A DNA stretch of 64,000 nt from Thermoplasmata archaeon (GTDB lineage: Archaea > Thermoplasmatota > Thermoplasmata > Lutacidiplasmatales > UBA184): contig JAKAUN010000002.1 of NCBI GenBank assembly GCA_021817605.1, positions 129,676-193,675 on the forward strand. The letters are read 5' to 3'. How positions within the stretch are numbered: the first letter of the stretch is position 1; the number at the start of each line of letters is the position of its first letter. Made by a program: the position numbers and the translations under genes. Of this stretch, positions 18,101-27,043 are shown piece after piece. Under the pieces are notes generated by a model. That model had not been told where the DNA came from, searched no databases, and worked only from the letters and a program-made list of their open reading frames with translations.

Positions 18101-19744
18101 TCACTCGGGGGGAGCCCCGCGCAGCGGTTCGCTCGAAGGGCTCTCGGAGCCGGGGGGGACTTTGGGCCCGGTGACCGGACGGGTCCGGTCCCGAAGCCCG
18201 AGCCGGCCCACCAGCCAGCGTACCACAGGGATCCGGATTCCCGTCCAGCGCTCCACGGCCTCGAGCAGCAGACGGTCGCCTTCCCCGACACTCCGCGTGG
18301 CCAGGATCGTCAGGACGAACAGCGTGGCCACCCCAAGACCGAGCACCGGCAGGTCGAGCAGCGGCAGCTTCGGCCGCACGACCTCTAGGACCGCCGAGAG
18401 CGGCAGCAGGAGAGCGAGGACGGGAACGACGAAGTCCCGACCGAACGGGTTCAGCTTCTCTCCGCTAGAGAGCTGGGCGAGGCAGAGAGCGAAGAACAGG
18501 ACATTGGCCGTCGCCCAGGCGATGCCCGAGCCCACGGCGCCGTAGGTGGGCACGAGGGCCAGGGAGAGGGCGACGTCCGCGACCGCGGCGGCGACCGAGT
18601 TGTAGGCGACCAGGCGGACCTGGCCGAACGCCACCTGGGTCATGGGAGAGGGCCCGAGCAGGGTCCCGAGGAACGCCCCGAGCACCACGATCTCGAGCGG
18701 GAGGACCTCCGCGGTGTAGCTCGGACCGAAGACAAAATCGAGCGAGCCTCCCGGCAGGAAGAAGAACACGACGAAGAGCGGCAACGCGAAGACGGCGAGC
18801 CACTTGGTGACCGTGACGTAGGTCAGGCGCACCGCTCTCTCGTCCCGGCGGCTCAAGAAGCGCGAGGCGACCGGCAGGAAGATGTACGAGGCCGCGACGA
18901 TCCCGACCTGGAGGAGCCGGGCGAGCGTCAGGCTCGCCGAGTAGGCCCCGACCTGGTCGTAGTGATAGGCGCCGAGGACCAGCGTGTCGCCCGAGGTCGC
19001 CACGCTCGAGAACCCTCCCATGACCGCGAGCGGCGCGATGAGGCGGAGGAAGCCGCTGCGGGCGAAGCGGTCGGCGGCCCCGCGCGCCAGGAGCGAGTGG
19101 GGCAGCTTGCTCACGGTGTAGACGACGAGCGCGAGCAGCGTGAAGACGTGTGACGCGGCGAAGGCGAGCAGCGCGGTCTCGTAGGTGATCCTCCCGGGGG
19201 CGACAAAACGCGCCCCTACGAGCACGCCGACGTAGATCGCCGGATTGAGGATCTGGACGAAGAGGGCGTTCGGCAGCACGTCGGCGAACCCCTGGAAGAG
19301 CGAGGCGAGCAGCGTCGACGCGATCAATCCCGCGACGGCGATGGCGAAGAACTCGAGGCCGAGCACGAGCTCGGGCGCGGCCAGGGCGTGGGCGATCCAC
19401 GGGGCGACCAGGGCGAGGGCGAACCCGGCCGAGGCGGCGGCGATCCCGCCGGTCAGGAGCGACGTGCGGACGATGGTGCGCCGCTCGCTCTCCGAGGCAG
19501 AGAACGGGAGTCCCCGGGCGACGGCGACGGGGATGCCGAAGGAGCCGACGGCCGCGAGGACCTGGACGAGGGTGAACCCGAGGGAGAAGGCGTTCCAGTC
19601 GGCGATCGAGATGCTCCGTACGATGAGGACGCGGGCGATGAAGCTGAGGAAGATGTAGACGAGCGTCGCGACGACGAGCGCGAGGGTCCCGAACGTGACC
19701 GTCGAGAGGCCCTCGCGAAGCCCGGGAGCATCCGAACCGGCCAC
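18101..19744 (-). CDS. Polysaccharide/oligosaccharide flippase (Wzx/MATE-like)
   Basis: A 547-residue protein with about 12-14 hydrophobic helices of the polysaccharide biosynthesis (MOP exporter) superfamily, which flips lipid-linked glycans across the membrane. Typical features are the N-terminal helix pair before VRSISIADWNAFSLGFTLVQ, GSFGIPVAVARG, and alternating short loops, with a disordered C-terminal tail. It probably serves S-layer or archaellin glycosylation or surface polysaccharide export. No glycosyltransferase adjoins it; the hddA-gmhA cassette later in the window could feed the same pathway. Confidence 0.82.
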   Translation of the reverse strand: MAGSDAPGLREGLSTVTFGTLALVVATLVYIFLSFIARVLIVRSISIADWNAFSLGFTLVQVLAAVGSFGIPVAVARGLPFSASESERRTIVRTSLLTGGIAAASAGFALALVAPWIAHALAAPELVLGLEFFAIAVAGLIASTLLASLFQGFADVLPNALFVQILNPAIYVGVLVGARFVAPGRITYETALLAFAASHVFTLLALVVYTVSKLPHSLLARGAADRFARSGFLRLIAPLAVMGGFSSVATSGDTLVLGAYHYDQVGAYSASLTLARLLQVGIVAASYIFLPVASRFLSRRDERAVRLTYVTVTKWLAVFALPLFVVFFFLPGGSLDFVFGPSYTAEVLPLEIVVLGAFLGTLLGPSPMTQVAFGQVRLVAYNSVAAAVADVALSLALVPTYGAVGSGIAWATANVLFFALCLAQLSSGEKLNPFGRDFVVPVLALLLPLSAVLEVVRPKLPLLDLPVLGLGVATLFVLTILATRSVGEGDRLLLEAVERWTGIRIPVVRWLVGRLGLRDRTRPVTGPKVPPGSESPSSEPLRGAPPE

Positions 19745-19777
19745 GCCTTCAGCCCCGGCGACCGCTCTCCTTCGAGG

Positions 19778-19787
19778 GTATATACAT
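19778..19787 (-). promoter_or_regulatory. TATA box of the flippase gene
   Basis: TATATACATA (plus-strand reading), one of the most A/T-rich spots nearby, 34-43 bases upstream of the flippase ATG on the minus strand. Confidence 0.55.
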
Positions 19788-19836
19788 ACCTCCCGGAGCG
19801 CCGGGAACGCCGGCCTTTGCCGGCGCGGGCCGCCGC

Positions 19837-20736
19837 CTAGACGAACTCGTCGAGGACCTTCGACAGGTCGGCGATGCCCGTCGGCTGGGAGACGAGCGGG
19901 CCGGCGCGCAGGACCTCGTCAAGGTCCTCGTAGGTCGGCTTCTCCGTGCGGTAGAACAGCCCGATGGGAATCTTCTCGCCCCACTCGAGCGCCCGCTGCC
20001 AGGCGGCGACCAAGTCGGTGGGGTCGTGGCCGGAGCTCTCGAGCTTGTAGACCCTCTGCCGGAAGAAGTCGAAGGTGTTGATCTTGTTGTAGGTCACGCA
20101 CGGGCTGAAGACGTCGACGAAGGCGAATCCCTTGTGCCGGATGCCGTTGGCGACGAGCTCGGAGAGGTGTTTTACGTCCCCGGAAAAGCCTCGGGCGACG
20201 TAGGTCGCCCCGCTCGCGAGCGCGAGCGCGATCGGGTCGATCGGGTTCTCGATGACCCCGGCGGGCGTCGACTTGGTCTTCTGCCCCAACGTAGAGGTCG
20301 GGCTCGCCTGGCCGGTGGTGAGCCCGTAGATCTGGTTGTCCATCGTCACGTAGGTCATGTCGACGTTGCGACGCATGGTGTGGACGAAGTGGCCCACGCC
20401 GATCCCGAAGCCGTCGCCGTCGCCGCCGGTGCCTATCACGGTGAGCCCGTGGTTCGCCCAGCGGATCCCTTCCGCGACGGGGAGAGCCCGACCGTGGATC
20501 GCATGGAACCCGTAGGAGGAGAGGAAATGGGGAAGATTGGACGAGCAGCCGATCCCCGAGACGATCACGACGTTCTGGCTCGGGATGCCCAGACGCTTGA
20601 GCGCCATCTCGATCGACGCCACCACCCCGAAGTCGCCGCAGCCCGGGCACCAGGTCGGGCGGGTGTCGGACTTCCCCACGACGGGAAGGGGCGGACCGCT
20701 CGGCACCTGGACCGGAGTGGCGCTACTGCCGGCCAT
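19837..20736 (-). CDS. korB: 2-oxoacid:ferredoxin oxidoreductase, beta subunit
   Basis: Thiamine-diphosphate subunit that, with the alpha subunit upstream, oxidises 2-oxoacids to acyl-CoA and reduces ferredoxin. Hallmarks are TRPTWCPGCGDFGV, SGIGCSSNLPHFLSSYG, HGRALPVAEGIRWANHGL, and the ThDP/Mg site GTGGDGDGFGIGVGHFVHT...DNQIYGLTTGQASPT. The distal Cys is in FSPCVTYN. Length 299. The alpha gene ends 14 bases inside this one. Pyruvate versus 2-oxoglutarate specificity cannot be read from sequence; two-subunit archaeal enzymes of this kind are often broad. Confidence 0.93.
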   Translation of the reverse strand: MAGSSATPVQVPSGPPLPVVGKSDTRPTWCPGCGDFGVVASIEMALKRLGIPSQNVVIVSGIGCSSNLPHFLSSYGFHAIHGRALPVAEGIRWANHGLTVIGTGGDGDGFGIGVGHFVHTMRRNVDMTYVTMDNQIYGLTTGQASPTSTLGQKTKSTPAGVIENPIDPIALALASGATYVARGFSGDVKHLSELVANGIRHKGFAFVDVFSPCVTYNKINTFDFFRQRVYKLESSGHDPTDLVAAWQRALEWGEKIPIGLFYRTEKPTYEDLDEVLRAGPLVSQPTGIADLSKVLDEFV

Positions 20737-22477
20737 CGAAACCCACCTCCCTCGCCTTCGCTACGATCTCGTGCGGATAGAACGGTTCGCCGTCGTACTT
20801 GAGAAGACGATCGGTCGGCACGAAGCCGGTCTCCGCCCGCAAGAGGCGCCCGAACTGCCCGGAGTAGTTGCCCTCGACCAAGAGCGTGCGACGGGCACTG
20901 GCGAGCTCGGTCCCCAGCAGGTCGGCCTTCAGCGGGTAGACCGCGGGGAACCAGAGGAGATTGGTCGGCTTTCCCTGCTGGAGGAGCTCGGCCATCGCGT
21001 CCCGCACCGCCCCGACCGTCGAGCCCCAGGCAAGGAAGGTAAGGGGAGCCTCCGAAGGGCCCTCGCGTCGCGGCGCGGGGACGGCGTCGGCGAGCCCGCG
21101 TAGCTTCTTCATCCGCTTGTCCATCATCTTCTGCCTCTCGGAGACCCACTTGGGGATGCCGGCCCTGATGTCCGAGATGAGGTGCCCGCGCTCGTCGTGC
21201 TCGTCCGAGCCGGCGACGAACTGCAGGCCCGCCTGGCCCGGGACCGCGCGAGGGGAGACCCCGGTCTCGGTGTACTGGTAGCGGAGGAACGGCTGGCCGT
21301 TCGCCTCGGCCGTCGCGAGCGGGGCTAGCGGGCCGACCGGCGGAAGCTCGTCGCGATCGACCGTCGCGAAATCCTCGGAGAGATGGAGGTCGCTTGCGAG
21401 CAGCACCGGGGTCTGCCAGGCCTCGGCGAGACGGAAGGCGTCGACGGCGGCGTGGTAGGCCTCCTTCGGATGGGAGGGGGCGAGGATCGCCCTCGGGAAC
21501 TCGCCCTGGCCGGCTCCGAGCATCAGGTTGAGATCGCCCTGCTCGGTCTTGGTCGGCAGCCCCGTGGAGGGCCCGGTGCGCTGCGACTCCACCACGACCA
21601 GAGGAGTCTCCGTCATGCCGGCCATCCCCAGCGCCTCGACCATCAGCGAGAAGCCCCCGCCGCTGGTCGCCGTCATCGAGCGCACCCCGCCGAAGGAGGC
21701 GCCGATCGCCATGTTGATCGCCGCGAGCTCGTCCTCGGCCTGCTTGACGACGACGCCGAGCTCGGCGGAGTGGGCAGCCATCCAGTGCATGATGGACGAG
21801 GCCGGGGTCATCGGGTACTGGGCGAGGAACTTGCAGCCGCCGGCAGCCGCGCCGAGGGCGATCGCCTCGTTGCCGCTGAGAAGGAGCTTCGGCGCCCCGG
21901 CACGGGGCAGCGCGTGGTCGTGGACCGTCGCGTTCGCCTCCGCGAACCGGTAGCCCTCGGCGCTGGCACCGAGGTTCCAGTCGACCAGCTCGCCCTTCTT
22001 GCTGCCGAACGAGTCGGAGAGCACCTGCTGGAGGAGCTCGAGCGGGACCCCCGCGAGGAAGGCGGAGGCGCCCATGCCTGCCGCGTTCTGGAGGATGGAC
22101 TGGCTCGTGTACTTCCTCGCGATGGCGAGGGTCGGTACGGCGAGCGCCTTCACGCCGGCGGGGAGCGAGGAAGGATCGACCGAGAACTTCTCCGGGTCGT
22201 GGAGGACCGTGCTCCCCGGCCTCAGGTCGTTAGCATGGATCTCGACCGTGGCCGGGTCGAGGGCGTAGAGGAGGTCGGCGCCGTCCCCCTGCGAGTAGGA
22301 CCGGTCGTCCGAAGCGCGCGCCTGGAACCAGACGTGCCCGCCGCGGATGACGGACTGGTAGGAGTTGTGGCCGTAGACATGCAGGCCCATCCGCGAGAAC
22401 GAGCGCGCGACGACCTCGCCTATCGAGGCGATCCCGTCGCCGGCTTGGCCTCCGGCCCGGAAGGTGAGGCTCCGCAT
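20723..22477 (-). CDS. korA: 2-oxoacid:ferredoxin oxidoreductase, fused gamma-alpha subunit
   Basis: Residues 1 to about 190 are the gamma domain (RAGGQAGDGIASIGEVVARS, YGHNSYQSVIRGGHVWFQ), the rest the alpha domain (GNEAIALGAAAGGCKFLAQYPMTPASSIMHW, QAEDELAAINMAIGASFGG, TATSGGGFSLMVEALGMAG). The YPMTP motif matches the YPITP of Sulfolobus-type enzymes. I chose the ATG at 22477 (MRSLTFRAGG, 584 residues) over the earlier in-frame start at 22522, because the TATA-like TATTAATCGATA at 22501-22512 would lie inside the longer ORF. Confidence 0.92.
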   Translation of the reverse strand: MRSLTFRAGGQAGDGIASIGEVVARSFSRMGLHVYGHNSYQSVIRGGHVWFQARASDDRSYSQGDGADLLYALDPATVEIHANDLRPGSTVLHDPEKFSVDPSSLPAGVKALAVPTLAIARKYTSQSILQNAAGMGASAFLAGVPLELLQQVLSDSFGSKKGELVDWNLGASAEGYRFAEANATVHDHALPRAGAPKLLLSGNEAIALGAAAGGCKFLAQYPMTPASSIMHWMAAHSAELGVVVKQAEDELAAINMAIGASFGGVRSMTATSGGGFSLMVEALGMAGMTETPLVVVESQRTGPSTGLPTKTEQGDLNLMLGAGQGEFPRAILAPSHPKEAYHAAVDAFRLAEAWQTPVLLASDLHLSEDFATVDRDELPPVGPLAPLATAEANGQPFLRYQYTETGVSPRAVPGQAGLQFVAGSDEHDERGHLISDIRAGIPKWVSERQKMMDKRMKKLRGLADAVPAPRREGPSEAPLTFLAWGSTVGAVRDAMAELLQQGKPTNLLWFPAVYPLKADLLGTELASARRTLLVEGNYSGQFGRLLRAETGFVPTDRLLKYDGEPFYPHEIVAKAREVGFDGRQ

Positions 22478-22500
22478 CTTTCGCAACGAATCTTCTTCGC

Positions 22501-22512
22501 TATTAATCGATA
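22501..22512 (-). promoter_or_regulatory. TATA-like element of the korAB operon
   Basis: TATTAATCGATA, 24-35 bases upstream of the korA ATG, which implies a leaderless transcript and decides the start codon. Confidence 0.55.
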
Positions 22513-22561
22513 GGGGTGGCACGGCAGCAATTCTTACAGAGGGCTTCGGGCTCCCGGGGAT

Positions 22562-22819
22562 GTGGCGGCGAGCGTCCGGGTCCGGTTCTACGCCACCGCC
22601 CGGCTCGCCACCGGCACCGCGCAGGTCGAGCTGCCCGTGCCGGGGCAGGGGATCAGCGCCCGTGACCTCCTTTCCGAGCTCGCCCGCGAGTACCCGAAGC
22701 TCCGACGGGTCCTCGGCGCGAGTCGGTTCCTACGCAACGACCGCTACCTGACCGACCTTGCCGAGCGGCTCGCTCCCGGCGACCAGTTCGCCGTGCACCC
22801 GCCCTACGGAGGCGGCTAG
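22562..22819 (+). CDS. moaD: MoaD/ThiS-type ubiquitin-like sulfur carrier
   Basis: An 85-residue beta-grasp protein from a GTG start. It reads SVRVRFYATARLATG...VELPV and ends PPYGGG, with the C-terminal Gly-Gly needed for thiocarboxylate formation. It is followed 2 bases later by moaE, so its main job is the small subunit of molybdopterin synthase. Archaeal MoaD-like proteins can also act as SAMP protein modifiers, a possible second role. A TTCTTACAG at 22527-22535 could be the TATA box. Confidence 0.88.
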   Translation: MAASVRVRFYATARLATGTAQVELPVPGQGISARDLLSELAREYPKLRRVLGASRFLRNDRYLTDLAERLAPGDQFAVHPPYGGG

Positions 22820-22821
22820 CG

Positions 22822-23253
22822 GTGAGCGTACGCCTCGGTCCCAGGGCCCTGTCGCTCGCCCGGGCGTATGCCGAGCTCACCGGCCCCGGCCTCGGCGGGA
22901 TCGTCCTCTTCGCCGGGCGCGTCCGTCCGGACCGCGTCGCGGGGGCCCGTGTGAGGGCGCTCGACTACGAGGTCGACAGGACGGTCGCCCTCGAGCGGCT
23001 GCGCGCAATCGAGACTACGGCCCGACGCCGTTTCGGGGCGGAACGGACCGTCCTATGGCATCGCAGCGGCTCGGTCGCGGCCGGCGAGGTCGCCGTGATC
23101 GTGGGAGCCGCCTGCGCCCACCGCGACCCGGCGTTCCGGGCGGCGCGCTACCTCATCGAGGAGCTCAAGCGCTCGGTGCCGATCTGGAAGGAGGTCCTAG
23201 CACCACCCGCGCGTCGACGGCGACGGCGCCCTGCCCGGCCGGCCGCACGATAA
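22822..23253 (+). CDS. moaE: Molybdopterin synthase catalytic subunit MoaE
   Basis: Converts precursor Z (cPMP) to molybdopterin using sulfur from MoaD. Motifs are GGIVLFAGRVRPDRVAG, LDYEVDRTVALERLRAIE, VLWHRSGSVAAGEVAVIVG, CAHRDPAFRAARYLIEELKRSVPIWKEV. The family normally ends just after PIWKKE; here a run of about 20 Arg/Pro/Ala residues follows because the stop lies 89 bases inside the convergent acyl-CoA synthetase gene. That tail is likely a read-through extension. Confidence 0.92.
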   Translation: MSVRLGPRALSLARAYAELTGPGLGGIVLFAGRVRPDRVAGARVRALDYEVDRTVALERLRAIETTARRRFGAERTVLWHRSGSVAAGEVAVIVGAACAHRDPAFRAARYLIEELKRSVPIWKEVLAPPARRRRRRPARPAAR

Positions 23254-25315
23254 GCGGGTTGATGTCGAGCTCCGCGACCTCGGGCTGTTCGACGGCCAGC
23301 TGCGAGACCCGCTCGAGGATCTCGATCAGGGCCGGGATGTCGCTCGGCGGCTCTCCCCGCACCCCCTCGAGCAGCGGAAAGCTGCGGACGGCGCGGACCA
23401 TGTGCTCGGCGGAGAGCGGGCGGAGCGGGGCGAGCCGAAAGGTCACGTCCCGCAGCGTCTCGACGTAGATCCCCCCCATCCCGAAGACGACGATCGGTCC
23501 GAACCCCGGGTCGCGCTGGATCCCCAGGAGCACTTCCTTCCCCGGCGGGACCTGGCTTTCGACCTCGAAGCCCTCGATCCGGGCCGACGGCACGGAACGC
23601 CGCACGCGCGCCTCCATGCGGGCCACGGCCTCTTCGACGGCCGCGGCGTCCGCTAGGTCGAGGGCGACCCCGCCGACGTCGGTCTTGTGGGAGATGTCCG
23701 GCGAGGCAACCTTGAGGACGACCGGGTAGCCGACGTGCTCGGCGGCGGCGACCGCCTCTTTCGCCGTCCGCGCGAACTCGACCTTCGGGACCGGGATTCC
23801 GTAGGCCTGGAGGAGATCGCGCGAGGCATACTCGGGAAGGACGGAGGCATGGCGGTCTTCCGCGCGCTCGAGCACGCGGCGGACGCGCTCGAGGTCGACC
23901 GGGAAGCTGCGTACCGGCAGGCGCGGTCGGGTCCTCCAGGCGCGGTAGCGGGCGAGGCCGGCGAGCCCTTCGATCGCCTCCTCGGGGAACGTGTAGCACG
24001 GCACGCCGTTGGCCTCGAGCGTCTTCGCCTCCTGGGAGAGATCGGTGAGCCCGAAGAGGCAGGCGACCACGGGCTTGTGGCTCATCGCCCGTGCCTCGAG
24101 GACCGCGCGGACGACGACCTCTCCGGTCAGCGTGCCGGTCGGCGTGGCGATGACGAGCGCCCCATCGAGCTCGCCGGAGTCGAGGAGAGTGGAGAGCGTC
24201 TGCCGGTAGGCCTCCCCCCCGATGTCCGCGGTCATGTCGAGCGGGTTCGCCACCGCGGCTATGGACGGGAGGTGGGGAGCTATGCGGTCGTGGACCTGGG
24301 CGGAGAGCTTCGGTAGCTCCAGCCCGTGGCGCACCGCCGCGTCGGCCGCGACGATCCCCGGGCCGCCCGAGTTGGTGAGGATCGCGAGGCGGGGACCGTC
24401 CAGGGCGAGACCCGAGGCGAAGATCTTCGCGGCGCGGAACATCTCGCCGAGCGTGTCGACACGCTGGACGCCGCTCTGCTCGAAGAGCGAGTCGTAGAGC
24501 TGGTCGCGGCCGGACTGGGCGAGCGAGCCGGTGTGGCTCTTCGCCGCGCTCTCGCCGGCGCTCGTCCGTCCGCTCTTGATCACAAGGACGGGCTTGTGTT
24601 CCGTGACCTCGCGTGCGGTCTCGAGGAACCGTCGGCCGTTCGCGAGGCTCTCGACGTAGAGCAGGATGACGGTGGTCGACGGGTCGTTGCCGAGGGCGAG
24701 GAGGAGGTCGTTCTCGTCCACCCCGGCCCGATTGCCCACCGAGACGAAACGGGAGAAGCCGATCCGCTCGGACGCCGCGTAGCGGAGGATCCCCGCCCCG
24801 AGCGCCCCGCTCTGCGAGACGAAGGCGATGTTGCCGCTCGGCGGCAGGGTCTCGCTGAAGGTCGCGTTGAGGGCGACGGACGGGTCGGTGTTGAACACCC
24901 CGAAGCAGTTCGGACCGACCACCGACATGCGGTAGCGTTCCGCCCGGCGGACCACTTCCGCCTCGAGCTCGGCGCCGGCCTCGCCGACCTCGCGGAAGCC
25001 GGCCGTGATGATGACCACCCCCTTGGCGCCGATCTCCCCGAGCTCGTCGACGGTATCGGGGACCGCCGCCGCGGGCACGATGATGACCCCGAGGTCGGGC
25101 GCCTCGGGAAGCGATCGGATGTCCGGATAGCAGCGGACCCCCGAGACGCTCTTCCAGGAGGGGTTCACCGGATAGGCGACTCCTTGGAAGCCTGCCGCGA
25201 GGATGTTGCGGAAGAGGGAGGCGCCGACCTTCCCCGGGCGGTTGGAGGCGCCGACCACCGCCACCGACGCCGGCCGGAAGATCTCCTGGAGGTCCGGCGA
25301 CCGACCCACCGTCAT
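23165..25315 (-). CDS. acd: ADP-forming acyl-CoA (acetate-CoA) synthetase, fused alpha-beta
   Basis: Makes ATP from acyl-CoA and ADP plus phosphate, the archaeal route for energy conservation from pyruvate or amino-acid oxidation. The 716 residues include a CoA-binding Rossmann domain (SVAVVGASNRPGKVGASLFRNI), a ligase domain with VSQSGALG and the phospho-His segment KSHTGSLAQSG, and a C-terminal ATP-grasp domain (VGYPVVLKVASPDISHKTDVGG, VVFGMGGIYVETLRDVTFRLAPL, ELDINPL). The 2-oxoacid oxidoreductase just upstream would supply its acyl-CoA substrates. Confidence 0.93.
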   Translation of the reverse strand: MTVGRSPDLQEIFRPASVAVVGASNRPGKVGASLFRNILAAGFQGVAYPVNPSWKSVSGVRCYPDIRSLPEAPDLGVIIVPAAAVPDTVDELGEIGAKGVVIITAGFREVGEAGAELEAEVVRRAERYRMSVVGPNCFGVFNTDPSVALNATFSETLPPSGNIAFVSQSGALGAGILRYAASERIGFSRFVSVGNRAGVDENDLLLALGNDPSTTVILLYVESLANGRRFLETAREVTEHKPVLVIKSGRTSAGESAAKSHTGSLAQSGRDQLYDSLFEQSGVQRVDTLGEMFRAAKIFASGLALDGPRLAILTNSGGPGIVAADAAVRHGLELPKLSAQVHDRIAPHLPSIAAVANPLDMTADIGGEAYRQTLSTLLDSGELDGALVIATPTGTLTGEVVVRAVLEARAMSHKPVVACLFGLTDLSQEAKTLEANGVPCYTFPEEAIEGLAGLARYRAWRTRPRLPVRSFPVDLERVRRVLERAEDRHASVLPEYASRDLLQAYGIPVPKVEFARTAKEAVAAAEHVGYPVVLKVASPDISHKTDVGGVALDLADAAAVEEAVARMEARVRRSVPSARIEGFEVESQVPPGKEVLLGIQRDPGFGPIVVFGMGGIYVETLRDVTFRLAPLRPLSAEHMVRAVRSFPLLEGVRGEPPSDIPALIEILERVSQLAVEQPEVAELDINPLIVRPAGQGAVAVDARVVLGPPSRSAPSA

Positions 25316-25344
25316 GACAGCTCTCGGCTTTTCAGCGGAGTCCC

Positions 25345-25352
25345 TTATATAT
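25345..25352. promoter_or_regulatory. Bidirectional palindromic TATA box (acd / mrp)
   Basis: TTATATAT with a self-complementary ATATAT core lies in a 57-base gap between two divergent ATGs. The core centre is about 24 bases from the mrp ATG (leaderless) and about 35 bases from the acd ATG (roughly 9-base leader). No second A/T-rich element is present in the gap. Confidence 0.65.
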
Positions 25353-25372
25353 CAACGCACGGTGAAAACGGC

Positions 25373-26251
25373 ATGAGCACTGGGGAAAGGCCGCCGGAGG
25401 GTTCGCCTGCCCCGCCTCCCTCCCCTACGGCAGGGGGCCACGCCGCACACGGCCCGCGAGGGCTCCTCCAGCGCATGGACAAGGGCGGCATCCGGCACGT
25501 CGTGGCGGTCGGGAGCGGCAAGGGCGGCGTGGGCAAGTCGTCGGTCACCGCGCTCCTCGCCGCCGAGCTGCGCCGACGGGGCCGTACCGTGGGGATCCTG
25601 GACGCCGACATCACCGGCCCGTCGATCCCCAAGCTCCTCGGGATGACCGGCCCGCTCGTCGACCGCGGCGAGGGGATCGAGCCGGCGAGCTCGCGGGGCG
25701 GCATCTCCGTGGTCTCCTCGCAGTTCATGGTCGAGGACGAGCAGACCCCCGTGATCTGGCGCGGCCCGCTCGTCACGCGCCTCATCACCCAGTTCTTCGG
25801 CTCGGTCCAGTGGGGGGCGCTCGACTTCCTCCTCATCGACATGCCGCCGGGCACGAGCGATGTGCCGCTCACCGTCTTCCAGACGATCCCGATCGACGGC
25901 ATGGTCTTCGTCCTGACCCCGCAGGAGCTCGCCGCGCTCATCGTCCGCAAGGCGATGAACATGGCCCGTGACCTCCACGTCCCTCTGCTCGGCGTCGTGG
26001 AGAACATGTCGCATCTCAGCTGCCCGCACTGCGGCAAGGAGATCGAGCTGTTCGGAGCGAGCCGGGTCGGGCACGTCGCCGAGGAGTACGGCATCCCGCT
26101 TCTCGGCAGGCTCCCGGTAACGACCGGGGTCTCCGAGCTCTCCGACGCCGGTCGCCTCGAGGAGCTCGCCTCCCCCGAGGTCGCGTCGTTGGCGACCGCC
26201 TTCGAGAAGGCGATCGACGAGGCTACGAGGGGCGCGATGACGGTCCTCTGA
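25373..26251 (+). CDS. mrp: Mrp/NBP35-type Fe-S cluster carrier ATPase
   Basis: P-loop ATPase that carries Fe-S clusters to apo-proteins; 292 residues from the ATG at 25373. It shows the deviant Walker A VGSGKGGVGKSSVTALLA, DADITGPSIPKLLG, LLIDMPPGTSDVPLTVFQ and the cluster-binding CPHCGKEIELFG. The first 40 residues are a Pro/Gly-rich disordered segment. It neighbours two Fe-S-dependent systems (korAB, moaDE). The end overlaps the convergent TraB-family gene by 29 bases. Confidence 0.93.
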   Translation: MSTGERPPEGSPAPPPSPTAGGHAAHGPRGLLQRMDKGGIRHVVAVGSGKGGVGKSSVTALLAAELRRRGRTVGILDADITGPSIPKLLGMTGPLVDRGEGIEPASSRGGISVVSSQFMVEDEQTPVIWRGPLVTRLITQFFGSVQWGALDFLLIDMPPGTSDVPLTVFQTIPIDGMVFVLTPQELAALIVRKAMNMARDLHVPLLGVVENMSHLSCPHCGKEIELFGASRVGHVAEEYGIPLLGRLPVTTGVSELSDAGRLEELASPEVASLATAFEKAIDEATRGAMTVL

Positions 26252-26936
26252 TCGTCCGTAGCTCTCGGAACGGGATCGATTCCACCGGAACGCCCCGACG
26301 GGCGAGCGCCGCGGAGAGCCCGGGAACGTGGGCGTCGCCCACGACGACGGCGAGGCGCCCGAATCCCTCGCCGCGCAGCTGGCTCAGCCGCTCGGCCATG
26401 TGCTCGTTGCGGTCGTCCAAAAGGACGCGGGCGACCGTCGGGCTCGCGCGGCGGATCTCCTCGGCGAACTCCTCCGGCCGCTCCGCGTAGCGGTCCATCT
26501 CCTCCGAGACCCTGCGCGCCGGCACGAACAGCCCCATGAGCGCGCCCAGCAGCAGCGTCACCCGCTCCTTCGCCGGCATCGACCGCACCAGGTTGGCGAA
26601 GGTCCTTCGGATCGGGTCGTCGATAAGGAAGAGCGGGAGCCCGCGCTCACGCGCGAGGGTCGCGGCGATCTTCATCTCCTCGCCCGGGTCGCCGCCGCCG
26701 ATCTCCTCGCCCAGACGGCGCTGGAGGTGCCCCCAGAGCCGCGCGAGCAGCGGGACGTCGCGTGCGGGTCGGCGGTCGTGCCCCTCCGAAAAGAGCGCGG
26801 CGGCCCGTTCCTGGTCGAGCTCGACCGCGACCCCGTCCAAGGGTCTCTGGGAGAGAACCGAGCGCAACGGACCGGCGAGGTCGACCACGTGGGCGGTGCC
26901 CAGGAGCAACATCCCCTCCGCGGGAGAGCTCGTCAC
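26223..26936 (-). CDS. TraB/GumN-family protein
   Basis: A 237-residue member of the TraB/PrgY/TIKI superfamily. It has the two signature motifs, GTAHV near residue 13 and VVVGDAHVPGL near residue 200, plus the central AVELDQERAAAL and the hydrophobic RVTLLLGALMGLF. Some family members are metalloproteases, but the archaeal substrate is unknown. Confidence 0.8.
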   Translation of the reverse strand: MTSSPAEGMLLLGTAHVVDLAGPLRSVLSQRPLDGVAVELDQERAAALFSEGHDRRPARDVPLLARLWGHLQRRLGEEIGGGDPGEEMKIAATLARERGLPLFLIDDPIRRTFANLVRSMPAKERVTLLLGALMGLFVPARRVSEEMDRYAERPEEFAEEIRRASPTVARVLLDDRNEHMAERLSQLRGEGFGRLAVVVGDAHVPGLSAALARRGVPVESIPFRELRTIRGPSSRPS

Positions 26937-27043
26937 CGCCGAAGGAGACCGACCTCGCTCAAGTAGTCTCTCGGGGAGGCGCGCCGGAGGCGGCGCCCCG
27001 GGAGCTGGGGCTTTCCTTATAGCGGGCCCGGCTCCGGGGGAGC

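Noticed and set aside
20723-22522. Longer korA start at 22522
   Set aside because: It would place the TATA-like TATTAATCGATA inside the coding region and add residues not typical of the gamma domain.
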